Source: Ophiodon elongatus (Eukaryota; Chordata; Actinopteri; Perciformes; Hexagrammidae). Taken from it: DNA of 64,000 nt. Numbering within the stretch: the stretch's first letter is position 1; the number at the start of each line of letters is the position of its first letter. Shown here in pieces: positions 40,101 through 53,200 of this stretch. The notes under the pieces were generated by a model, which saw nothing but the letters and a program-made list of their open reading frames with translations, searched no databases and was not told the DNA's origin. The DNA lies in contig JACSYO010001980.1 in NCBI GenBank assembly GCA_016806645.1, forward strand, positions 930,001-994,000, read 5' to 3'. The translations under genes and the position numbers were made by a program.

Positions 40101-43100
40101 TTACTTAGTGGGATCCCGTATAGATAAAATGGTTGTGAGCCAAAGATTGACCCAAACACTGGCGTTAGCAAGAACCTTTTGCAGTTCTTAGACTAAAGGC
40201 GATTTTGCACTCGGTGGCCCATGCTACCGCTGTTTTGCAAAGGGAGGAGTGAGTCGAGGGCTATTCAGTTGGTTGCAATCTGCAACTACACCGTTAGATG
40301 CCAGCAAATCCTACACACTGTCCCTCTAAGGAAACATTTGCAATTCATTCTTCATTTGACAAGCCGGGAGTGAGAACCAGCAGGTATAAAGTGCTTACTG
40401 AAGACACCCACCGCTTAGTTTATGTTACACTCTGTCTCCTCTATGAAAAAGGATGCTCATCACTTTCTCGCCTCTAAAACCACAGAATGTTCCCATACAC
40501 AATTACGTTTCACACAAAATCCTCTTCAGACAAAATAGTCAACCCCTCTAAGATGTGTTTGGCAAAAAAGGACAATTGTTTTCAATTTAAGGATTCAATT
40601 ACTGTTTTCTGTAGTGTTTGCCCAAGAGCTCCCCATCATACCCTCCCCTTTCTGCTCTGCACTTGTCTGGTTGGTATCTGGTTTCTATCTTCATTTTCTC
40701 CGTCCTCCTTACTTTTCTTTAATAAATGTTTAAATATGTCCCTGCAGCTTCGGTGTAATTACAGTGCAGCAGCAGCTCAGGTCCTTTGGGAAGGAGAGGG
40801 GAGGGAGAAAGAGGGAAAAGAAATATGCATGCAAAAGGAGGAGGAGAGAGCTGTTCATGCTGAATGGCAGAGTAAGACAGATAGAGAGGTCCTTGCAATT
40901 GGAAGGGTGAGGAAATTAGATAGGTGGACGGAGGAATTTTATTTAACAAAATGAGAACGTCAGCTGACAGCTTGTCCTTCAGCATGTCCTTACATAAGTC
41001 TGTTCAGTGTGCATGCCTTTGTGTGTGCATGCCTTTGTGTGTGCACGCGTGTATATTACACGCCTGTCGATCCATCTGTCTATCAAAAAGAGAGAGCTCG
41101 AGCGAGCTGGGAAAAAAAAGAGGTGGATTTAAATGGCAATTCTAATCTTCTTTTTGTAAGTAGTTGTGTGCCTTTGTAAGGTTACATCCACCACTTAGTA
41201 ATCAAAATATGGCAAGCATATGTGTAATTTCCTTTTTAAACATAAAGTCCTGCTCTTTACCTTGCATGAAGTGTTTTGCTGTTCATGGTGCTGAAATTAT
41301 TGGCAGCAGAAGTAGGGATACAGCGATTCATTTTTTTGTTTTTGATACCGATAAAGATATCTGGGCTGAATAACAGCAATCCAATACCAGTGTTTAATTA
41401 ATAAGCTATACAGCAGGCTTGACCTAAACATTGTTTTCTTTGTAAAACAAACTGTAACAAATACATACACAGATATACATTTAATACATTTCTATTTACT
41501 GTTAAAATAATCAATTGTACACCACCAACTTGATAAAAAAGAAAATCCTCAAAATGAACATTGTGTTCAGAATTACAATTCAACAATAAACCTTTTTAAT
41601 GCAGCAGCAAATTAGTCAAAACTTAAACAGAAATTAAAATTACAGTATTTAATGTATACAGTAAATAAACATAGAATTAAATTGTTTGGCCCCATTGTCA
41701 CTGATATCCGATCCAGCTATTTGAATCAAGCAGAAGAGCTGTAAGGCTTGAGCAGGACTGTAATAACAGTCCTTATGACGGTCTTAGAATGATTATGCCT
41801 CCAAACATGTGATTTTGATGAGATGACAATTTTTCTTTTCAAATTAAAGCAGAATTGCAGTAAAATGCATTTAAGAAGTATATTTGTTCCAGACAAATTG
41901 CCCGAACATATCTGCAGGATTTCTGATCCTTACTAAAATTGAAAACAGACAAAAACAGAAGAAAAAAAACCACAGGACACAAACTAAAATAATCTGATGT
42001 CAAGCTACATTTTCCCACCCTCGCTGCCACCACTGTGTTTACGTTTCACTATTCTGACTGACTGACTGGAGAAATTGGGGCTCCCAGGCCTCCAGCCCCC
42101 TCTCAGTTTCAAGTGCTCCCTGGGACCAGTCAGGCCAGTTTGAGCTGCTTGTCCTTCTGAGTTCAGCCAACGTACATATCCTCCCCCTCTCGCATCACCA
42201 GCGTGGACATTATACAGAGAGACAGCTAAGTAATTGCCATCAAACTTTCCTGCTCGCTCCTCTTTCCCTGAGCAGTGGGGATGGGAGGGGTACAGTACAG
42301 TAGCCGCAGAAAATATGAACTGCATTCTCGCTGAGCACAGACCAGTAGCAGGGAGGCACCGCTATCGCAGTCCACTGCCACGGATGACGATCACTGGAGG
42401 GATCTGTTTTTAAATGCTCATTTTTCCCTCTGGATAGGTGATTTGAATGAAGACAGGACGATTGTGTCTCAGATAATAACGAGTCATATCAGCGATGAGT
42501 AATTTTTATAACTCGAGCTCAGGACTGGAGGATGTTATTGAGCTTCCTCAAATGAAGTCTCCAGCACCGACTCGGCAAGATGAGGACGCTAATAGGGCTG
42601 TGCTTTCTCTGTGATTTTGGATTACAAATTGTATAAAGGTGTATCCCGTGTCTTAAGCATGCCATCTTCGGTAGTATGTTTTATTTAGATTGAATGGAAA
42701 GCAGAGCTGAAACGGCACATGTTAAGTTAAAATTGATATCTTTTAATTCAGACAATCTGGACGCTGTGTGGTTTATGATCAATTGTTATGGCAGGGCCTA
42801 GACCTAATGGCTCGCTTTGCAATGATGCTTTTTTGGTATTGCTGAAAGCAGACACTACTAGAGCACACTCAAACTATTCTAGCCGCACGCTTGGTGGGTG
42901 TGTATGCCATTTTGGGAGGTGAGCAGGGTTTGCTCCCAGTTTATCAACCACGATTTACATTTTGGCACTGAAGCAGAATGTTCATGTCTGTGTGGTACGC
43001 CAAAAAGATGGGCTGTCGGTTCCTCAACAATGTACGAAAAGCCAAGAGACATCGACATCATAAGATGGTAGGCATGTTTTAAACATGTTCACTGTTTTTT

Positions 43101-46100
43101 TTTTTTTATATGACTGTACCTTATATCTGGGAAAGCTTATTGAAAATGCCAATTCTGATTAGTAGCTCAGAGTAGGTGGTGCTTGAAGAGTATGTTTGAT
43201 TATGTTATTATTATTATGGTACCATGGCTTTGTTTTGTTTGTCTGCACAGATAGAAAAAAAGTCATGGCTACGGCTGCACTTAAGGCCCATGATGGATAT
43301 TTTAATCACAGTGAGCCTCAGTAATCAAATCTGGTAATACTAATCAAATCCTCCTCTTGCTCAGGCTGTGGGATTGTTTGTGAGTCCTCCTCTAATGGTG
43401 TGAGGGTGCAGTTTCCTTCATTCAATATTCCAACAAACCGGCCAGCTGTAGGTCTCTACCAACTCCACAACCCCATACAACTATGCTACCACTATCCTGC
43501 ACTTCATAGATATACTTTGGATTTAATAAGAAGCCAATAAGTGAACAATGTGCATGTGATATCCAAATTAGCCCCCATCACTGACAAAGAGGCACTAGCC
43601 ATCCAACCTGACTCACATGTTACAAAACACTTCACACAAGTCTTGTCCTCTTATTTCCATTTCTTAAACAGCCTTGCACGGCCCTACGGTGAGGGTCAAT
43701 CTGGAGCATTCGGTACTGTTATCTGTCTGTACCTATTTCTCTCTTAAACAGATGAGCAGCACTTTGGATAGACATTGAAACAGTGCAATACCCATAATGC
43801 TTGCCTGCTTAATTGTTGCTCTAAAAAAAAAAAAACATTGTCTTTATCGAACACATGCTAATACATAGTTTGACATTGCGTATGTTTCAATAGAGGTCAT
43901 TATCTTGCTGATTGCCTGGATGGCTTTTATGTGTTAAAGGCTTTCCAGCTTCTGCAAGGTGTGCAGGACATGCACCGTTAAAGCCTCTCTAATGCAACCT
44001 TAGGTTTGTATCCAGTGCCCCAGTTCACACGTGACATCATCCCCTCTGATCATATTGAAGTATTCTTTGCACGCTTAATCTCAAAAGGAAAGGCAAAGAC
44101 AGCAGTTGATGTTTTAAATGATCATGAGGCTTAACTAAACCGGTGAATGTTATTATCGGTGTTATTTTACCTCATTCGACTAAAAATGTCAATCAGACTG
44201 AAAGCGACGAGAGGTGTGAGCGCGCACAAAATGGGTTATGAGCCTCAGACAAACGTGCACGTATGCAGGCACACATGCACAGAGCAATAGAGAATGAGTA
44301 GATCACCTGAAAATCTCGTGATTCAACTCTAAATAGAAAAATGTATTAATTAAAACACACTGCTTCACTCTTTTGCTGCTCTGTTTCTTGCCACTGCTAA
44401 AATATTGATATATGTATATTCTTTTATGAAAGAAATGATTAAATCACTGTTACACATAGCACAAAACACTACAACAATCTGGAGATCAGGGTAAGAAGAA
44501 AAATCCAAATAAATCAGTTTTATTTGTCTTTGAATATGCATATTCTGGCACTTAGCGTGCAGTGTCTAAATCCATCAAGAGGAAAAGGTCTGAGAGTGGA
44601 TGGATGGTGGTGCTGCCTGTACAAACATGGAAGAGGACGGGTTAGCTGAATAGGTGGTGCTAAAATATAGGTGGGAAAGAGCAGCCAAACACTGTAAATC
44701 CTAACAACCGCGACGTCGAACAACTTGACAGCAGAGCGAGGGAGAGAGGGCTCTGTCAAAATCCCTGCAGGGAAACTGCCTGCACTGGGCTTAGATTTCT
44801 GCTGGCTATACTCATTATTTTTGTCTCCAGATAAGGATGATTTTGACGTAATGTTCAGCCGCACGGCCCGTTGGACACAGCCACACGGTGGAGTTCTGCA
44901 CATGGCACTGTAATAATCGAACAGTTTGCAGTTAAAGCAGAGCGCTGGCGTTTTGTAGAGGGCTGGGGGAGAGTTTTATGTCTTTTGCTCACGTGGATGA
45001 GTATTTTCTCTTTATAATTGCAGCTATATTTAGTATCATTCTACTTGATTAATTACAAGAAACGGGGCTTGGGGAATAGGATGGAAGGAGAACATTATAA
45101 CCTTCATGAAGGTAGGATTATTGCAGGACTGTTGCATTAGTTTCATCTAGGTGTAGCTAATGAACTGGTAATACTGTAATAATCTATGCAAAAACACAGT
45201 GCGCATTTCCTCTTTTCCGAGTTCCCATGACAACTTAAATCTCTTAGAGAGAGCAACAGACTGAGTGGAAATAACTTCCCATTGCATCCCATAACCCATT
45301 ACCCACACTGGGCAAAGAATGTGAAATAGTTTTTCTTTAAAGCTGAGAAACTGTGTTCCGTTTTGTTGTGTAGTTGTTTGTGTGTGCCAGAGCTGTCGGG
45401 TCTGTGAAGGTCAGCGGGCTGATTTTATGCTGCTGTTTGCTGCTCTGTAAGCACTTCACAGCGTCTCTCCCATGCTAATCAGAGTGCTACAGAACAAATG
45501 ACAGAAATAAACACAGGGGTTTAGATGGGGAGTCACACCGTGTTCTACAAAGAGTACTGTACATAATAGTGTGTTTACATCTGACAACATCAGATACCTT
45601 GATGACGAGAGTGAATCCATGAAAGGAATGAGAATAAATTATAAAGAGATTAAAAGGAGAGGAATAAGAACAGTGTGCAAAGGTTAACTGTAGATGAGCT
45701 GTCAGAGAAGCAGGTAAACCCAAACCAAAATAATGGCAAAAAGAAAATGTACTTGCTGTCCTGAAACGTTTGTTTTGCAGTGACTGGTGGACGTGAGGCA
45801 GACGACCACGTCCACAGTATTCACTAGATAGCCTTCCAGTATCTGTAACCCAAGCTATACTGTCATTCAACCACGATACACCAAAGAGCAAGATTTTGGA
45901 AAAACCATGGGGTCGAGCATTAATTATTTCTGTGTCCATCATCGGTGGATAATAATAAATTTCTCCCGAGCAGTGCTCCCTATCCTTTAGAGTGACAACC
46001 ATAGTAGAATGAGAATAGTGTTATCACAGCTAAGCGCTAAAATGGCCATCAGTCTTGGCTGTGACTGTAGGTTTCACGGATACACTGAGAGCTCACCCAG

Positions 46101-49100
46101 GAGCTGCCTCATCTTCGAGTTTCTGCCATTATTTCTTAATAATGCGTCTTCTCTTTCTGCCTCCAGGGAAATACTCCTCCAGTGGTGGTGAACACTGACA
46201 CACTCGATGGCTCCCCATATGTAAGGATTATGTTTAATCTTCCATTTATTGTATTGTTATAGGCTCAATTTAACTGCCTTCGTATTCAGTCCTTGTTATC
46301 AGTATTTCCACTCCTTTCCCAGCATCCAGGTAGCTCTCTGTGTGCATTGTTTTAATCTGAATAATAAAAGTAATTAATTGTACCTCTTTTTAATTAAAAT
46401 GAAGTTTCTCTGTTTGATATACATTAGACTGAACAGAAGCATTACTTAATTAGATTCAACGCTCTTTAATGATGCCTTTTCTAAAATGAAAGCAGTGAGA
46501 TACGTTGAACATATTGTCATGAATTGTGAGGGATTAGAGAACAAGGCTTCTCAGAGAAAAGCCTCTATGCTCCCACTACAGACCAGTATTTTTGCACCAC
46601 TACGGCACTAAGAAAAGTTGTTTTCTAGGTCAGACACCAAAACAGTGAAGTTCTCTAAATTCCTTCTTCCTCTGGGACTTGCTTAATTCTAGAGGTAAAG
46701 CTGATGTGTGGCGGAGTTGTTCAGCCAGAAGGCGAATTAGACTAAAAGAATAGTGTTGCTATTTTCAACCAGGTACCACATTGGTCCACACATACAGTAT
46801 GTTGAAGAGGAGCGGAACAATTCTGGATCACATTTCGTGGACAGAACTTCCGTTTAAGAGACGCTATAATAAAATGTTGGTGCTGATGATGCTGCGTTCA
46901 GGAGCAAAGGGAAAATCCCCCAAGCAGGACTTTCGAGTCAGTTGATGAAGCAACAGGATCAGGCCCAGAGGTCAAATGCTGAATCAACATTAACTCTTTA
47001 GGATTCAAATTGTGATTTTTGCTTATAAATCATTTGTTCAAACAGTTAAACTTGTATAATTGTTTAAATAACTGTAAAATATAATTTTCTTTAAATGACA
47101 GTATTAACTGACATCCTTTTCTGACAGGTTAATGGGACAGAAGGGGAAATTGAATACGAGGAGATCACACTGGAGAGAGTGAGTCTGAGAAACTATCTTT
47201 TAAACTTGATTTTAGTCATATTTACAGGAGTAGGCATGGAAAAAGGATAGTTTCAACTGACTGTCTCAAATATCTAAAGCCAGTCAAACGCCAGTCAAAT
47301 AACATTGTGTTTTTGCTTGCATTTGCTACCGCAGGGTAACTCCGGTCTTGGCTTCAGCATAGCAGGAGGAACAGACAACCCTCATGTGGGCGACGACCCC
47401 AGCATCTTCATCACCAAAATCATACCTGGAGGAGCCGCTGCTCAGGATGGACGGCTGAGGTGAAATCCCACTCAAAGCCGGCCTTCGTGCATTCATGTTC
47501 CCACATTCCACAAACACAAAAATCCAACAATCAAAAAAGCCCATAGGCCCTCTAGGCCGACTCGGGTTTCAGATGAAAGAAATGCTGCTCTACTGCCCCC
47601 ATTTACCCTGCCTTTTCTTTTGAATTCACGGATTCAGACAGCCAGTCACTTTTCTACCAGCAAACACACTTAGAGAAACAGCCAAAGTGGAACCTCACCT
47701 CTTCGTTTTAAGTCTAAAAGTATTGTACCACAGAACTATAGCCTATTGACTGTCCAGCCCGTTCAGCATCAAAGTTACATCAGAGAAGACCTGCCGGTTT
47801 AATTCAAGATCTAAATGCCTCCACCAAACTAATATCCTCTACTACTTTTATAGGTCTATCAACAATTTCTCTTACTTTTACTGTATTTGGACTAAGAGTT
47901 GTAAAATACATTTTAAAATGTCTTTTTGGGAGGTTCAACAGAGCCACAAATATATACAGCATTTACGTTAAAGAGATCCTGTTTTAAAGGACATGACATG
48001 GGATGGTAAGGAAATAGCAATAAACAGCAACTGCAATAAATAAGTAATGTACGGAGGCATCCTTCTCGTCCTTCTCTTTACAGTTGACCTATAAACGTCC
48101 ATCTGGAATGACTTCAGAGTGTTGAGCAGGCCTGGAGAGAACGCTTATATTTGCCTGAACGCAATGTTTTTTTCCTTGGCCTTTACGGTCTGCTATTAAC
48201 AACATATGCCAAATATCTTGAGGAAAATACTTAAACTCTAACTACTCCTAGTATCTAAAAAATGTAATTCCTTGACAACCGTGCGAAACCTGCAATTGGT
48301 GGGTGTATAATTCCTGTTGCTTTCAGATAGTTTGACGTCTCCATTTGATGATTCAAACACAAAAACATAATTTCCGTCTTCCACATTAAGTGACTCAGTG
48401 GCTGCTATGATTTATTTGAATAACCTTTGAAAGAACTCTGTGAGGTTAATGGAAGTGTGGTTTGATAGTGTGGGTTTGGATCATTTTATGCAGGATGCAC
48501 ATAAATTGTTCTTTATAGCTTAATAAAGGTTGTATGTAAATCCCTATGATCATAGAGAAACAGGAAACCTTAAAAGGATGCGCTATGGTGGAGCTGCACT
48601 GGAATTGCCAGCATTAAAAAAATGTGTTAGTGTTTGATAAAAATTTGCACTTCTTTACTTGCAAATATATCCAATATTGCCTCACAAACAATATGCAGCT
48701 CAGACTTTGTCAGTGTAAAATCCTTTGTATGAAGATGTCAGCAGCCGTTGGTTCCCTTTGGAGTTGGCTTTCGTGATTTATCTCACTTTAATCAGGAGGG
48801 ACATAATTCAAAGTGAGGCTTAAGAGCAGTTAAATTAATTTATTTGACATAGTGTGCTCAATGGGAAAAGTTGAGGAAATATGTGAAGAGTCATCATTTT
48901 ATGAGGGAAGTCGTGTCTTAATGTAGTCTAGACACGGGTGATGGTGGAGGTGAAGGGTGTAGAACAATGGCTGCAAATCTGGGTGGATTTGAGGACTTTT
49001 GCAGGACTTTTGATGAGCTCAGTGGTTGTTGTGGTTGTGATGAAAACTGTTGGTGAACGGGGCGGAGAAGAGCACCGAAACGAAAGCTGACAGCAGCAGA

Positions 49101-49206
49101 GAAAGGAACAGTTTTAAAGTTTGACAGCAACGAGATGATTGGCTCACAGAGGTAGGTCGTGGCAAAATCTGATTGGTGAATTATTGAGTTTGAAGCGGTA
49201 GAAGGA

Positions 49207-49270
<64 letters not shown>

Positions 49271-50179
49271 TAAATAAATAGAGCAAGCATGAAGATAGTC
49301 TCCCTGATTGAACTTTCGCTAAGCTTCATTTGTTAAACCTCTTGCAGCCCTGAAGAGTTATTTCAGTCTTACAAAATTTTACACCCTATAATTTTCATGG
49401 CCGTGAAAATCAATTTTAAACACATGAATGGAATAGTGATAAGTAGAGTTTCTACGCCCTTGGAGGAAGAAATGTGTGCGTCTGAAAATAGCTATTTCAT
49501 CAAAATCTTCTAGCTTGAAAATCAGCTTCTCTTCTGCACGCAGGCTGTCACTTGCTCTTCACGTATCAACTCCTCATCATTTTCAGGAACAGCTAACGCA
49601 AAGAGAGCTTTACCACAGCTAACCTTTGTGCTAGATCACGCAGAAGGGTTTTTACCTTGGGAACTGAGAATTGGGGGAAAGGCCAGTTGTCTGTGGTGAA
49701 ACTGGATCCCCAACACAGATATAGTTGTGGATGAGATGTACTGTAGTTGACTGTTCCTGACCTCGTCTGGTGGAGGATTACACCCAATTTCCTCATCAAA
49801 ACAAAAACTAATTCTGTATTTTGTCTCTCCCTCTCACATCCCCCCCTCTCTCTCTCTCTCTCTCTCTCTTAGTGTGAATGACTGCATCCTATTTGTGAAT
49901 GATGTAGATGTGAGGGAAGTGACACACAGTCAAGCTGTGGAGGCCCTTAAGGAGGCAGGTGCTATCGTCCGCCTCTATGTTCTCCGCAGAAAACCAGCAG
50001 CAGAGAAAGTCACTGAAATCAAACTCATCAAAGGGCCTAAAGGTATGTGGAAGTGTGGATTGGTGTACAGCATCAACGCTTTTGTGTGGGCTTAAAGATG
50101 CTTTATACCCGGCTAAGCTGTGCCCCCTGGATTTAGCAAATCTGCTCTGTTAACCCATACCTTCTTTGCTCACTCTCTG

Positions 50180-50243
<64 letters not shown>

Positions 50244-53200
50244 ATCGCTCCCTTTTCTCAGGATTAGGTTTCAGCATTGCTGGAGGGGTGGGAAACCAGC
50301 ACATACCAGGAGATAACAGTATCTATGTCACCAAGATCATTGAAGGCGGAGCGGCTCATAAAGATGGGCGTCTGCAGATTGGGGACAAGATCTTAGCGGT
50401 TGGTCATTCATATGGACTAACTACTAGAGATATTTGCCCACACATAATACACATGTCACTAATAGCATCAGAATCTCACCTTTTGAGCACACAGACACAC
50501 ACATGCACACCCACACATGTGTGTATACAAGCACCATTGACGTATCAAGAGCCAGGATAAATTACAGCTGTAATTTTCATGGCCTGAACTTGCTTTCATT
50601 AATATGCTAATAGTTGTGTAGGATGGGATTTAAATGTTTAACTTGAGTGTTGCCACAATGAGTCTCAAGCAGCGTTGCTGCCACCTGCTGGACAACAGAG
50701 AGACTGTAGCGTAGCAGCTGATGGCAAGCTCAACACCAGCAACTTCAAAATGGTGCTGGGTTTCTCTGCTAAATGGTGTCTGAGCAAATGCTTTACCTCT
50801 AAATGGGATACGGCAACATGCTTCTGCTCATCATGAATCTGTTCAAAAATGCATCTACCATCAGTGGCTGTATGAAGTCATATGTAATAATGTTATTTTT
50901 TGAAACCTTACCACACAGAGACAGTTAAGTGTGGAAATATGCATATTACTTTAATAAGGCCTCCCAAACCAGAGGGGACCCCCAGCTTTATTTGTGGTTT
51001 AGAGTCTCTTTACCTTTCGAATCTGATTGATGCTTAACAATTTCTCTTATAATTCCTAAGTAAGGAATTTATAATACAGTTAGCGGCTTATTTTACGTTG
51101 TGTATGGTTTAAATTTAGGTCTGCGTGCCGTAACAAATCAATTTAATCATATTGTTCGATCATTAGAAAATGATGAAACAAGTTTTACTTTCAGTACTAA
51201 AATGTAGGGCTGTCCTCGACCAAATAAATTCTCTGTCGACTAAACAAGTAGTCGATTTAAACGACAGTTCTGTAAAACAGATTTTCTCGACGAAGATTCA
51301 CACAAGAGCAACACCTAAAATGTTGTGGTTACCAGAGATGTGCTCACAAGTTTCTTGGAAATAAGTCATTCAGCGTGAAACAGCATAAAAAAATGAAAGT
51401 CAACTGAAAAAATCTTAGTTGACTAAGACCAAAATTAGCTCACTAATCCATTAAGAGCAGGCAGCCCTACTAAAATTATGACATTTAGAAATAATTATGA
51501 AGTCTTGATCAAAATGTCAATCCAAATTTGATCTGTTGGTATTGTCTGATCTTAATTGTTGATCCTGATTGTTAAGTTCCTCTGCAGAGTGACTATCATA
51601 CATAACAAATGTACTGAGCCTTGTAGTTTGCAGTTATTGATCCTGATTGTGTTTTGCTTGTGGTAAACAACCAGGTGAACAATGTGTGTCTTGAGGATGT
51701 GATGCATGAGGATGCGGTGGGGGCTCTAAAGAACACAGCCGAGGTGGTGTACCTCAGGGTGGCCAAGCCCAACAACCTGTTCCTGACCAACTCCTACAAC
51801 CCTCCTGATCTCACCAGCAGTAAGCCTAAATCTACACTGTGTGTTGCAAAGGCTAAATAATCACCAATAGTCCTGCCTTTGAATTTAGGTATTTCCAAGA
51901 AAATATACCCACAAAAAATTATATTTTTCAGTCAAAAGTAGAGTAGAGGGAATATATTGTTCTTTCTAAAACACTTGAGATGACTGTGGAAGTTCTGTGA
52001 AAATTCAAAGCTTCAAAATACAGATTCAGGGTTTTTTTTGTGTAGAAATGTACATGATTTGAATCTGCCTCTTGATGAAATATACCCTTGTATTAAAATA
52101 ATCTGAGCATAGTAATACTCTTTGTGCAATAGGCTTTCACAAGATGATGATAGAGAATTTCTCTAACTAAACATACAAACAACTAAATATCACATTCCAC
52201 GTGTTTATTGGGGGGAAAAGCCATATATTATACCTTGTTTGATTTTGTCTGTATTTTCCCAGCATATTCCCATATGGACACTGAACTCAGCCACCCCAAC
52301 TATCTTGGGTCAGATTACCCACAAGCCCTCACTCCCACCTCACCTAGTCGGTTTTCTCCTGTTCTGCATGGCATGATGGGAGATGATGACATCCCCAGGT
52401 GAGCAATGATTCTTCAGCTGCACCTGTACTGTATACTGATTTATTATTCGCAGTAGTAGTATTAGGATTTGCTGTATTAGTGGTAGTAGTAATGTTTATA
52501 TTGATTTTGTGTTGTGCATATTATTGATAACATGACTCTCTACTTCCCTCTCTCCCCCATCTCTCTTCCAGGGAGCCTCGCAGAGTTTTGATCCACCGAG
52601 GCTCCACTGGTCTGGGATTCAACATTGTTGGAGGAGAGGACGGAGAGGGTATCTTTATCTCTTTCATCCTGGCAGGGGGGCCAGCCGACCTCAGCGGAGA
52701 GCTGCACAAGGGCGATCAGATCCTCAGTGTAAAGACTTTTATCTTCCTAAAGTAGTCACACATTAAATGCATTTTGTGTTTGTGAGTGTTTTTTTCAGCT
52801 GTGTTTGTTAACAGTCATGCTGTGTGCGTGTTTGTGTGTGTGTCAGGTGAACGGCGTGGACCTGCGTATGGCCACACACGAACAAGCTGCTGCAGCATTG
52901 AAGAACGCTGGCCAGACAGTGACCATCATCGCTCAGTACAGACCCGATGGTAAAGCCACAATTGTCAATCATAACAAACACATCTGTTTTCTAATATTAT
53001 ACAAGTTTAAAGTCAATCAGTCCCGAATGGTGTCTCACAAAACAATTTTAACTTAAAATGATTAATTATAAATTCAACTGGTATTACATCAGTACTGAGC
53101 TGTAGGGTATTGGAATTGGTGCATCCCTATCACTTAAACAAACATCACTTTATGCATTTGTATTTCTCTGTTTCAGAGTACAGCCGTTTTGAGGCTAAGA

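Larger units (their letters stand above)
36987..46166 (+). other. Intron before the VNTDTL exon
   Basis: The intron holds a nested MITE (39262-40329), a degenerate MITE-like stretch (about 41310-41735) and a short TG/GCATGC tandem repeat near 41008-41045. A pyrimidine-rich acceptor-like site near 40745 was not supported as an exon. The remainder shows nothing definite. Confidence 0.7.
47460..49872 (+). other. Intron within PDZ1
   Basis: This is 2.4 kb with a (GA)n tract at about 49207-49267 and a (CT)n tract forming the 3' splice-site polypyrimidine run. Nothing else is recognised. Confidence 0.7.

Noticed and set aside
40700..40800. Acceptor-like ccctgcag at about 40747 followed by CAG|gtcctt
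   Set aside because: The putative exon would be about 33 bases with a poor donor, and nothing in the family matches it.
44520..44903. 127-codon minus-strand open frame
   Set aside because: No recognisable domain, no splice context and ordinary intron composition; most likely chance.
45487..46002. 171-codon minus-strand open frame
   Set aside because: Long for intron sequence, but the translation shows no motif or family resemblance and it overlaps no supported exon.
50405..50560. Open frame continuing past PDZ2 as a coding extension
   Set aside because: It diverges from the conserved DKILAVN continuation, which is found intact in the exon at 51675; it is better read as intron.
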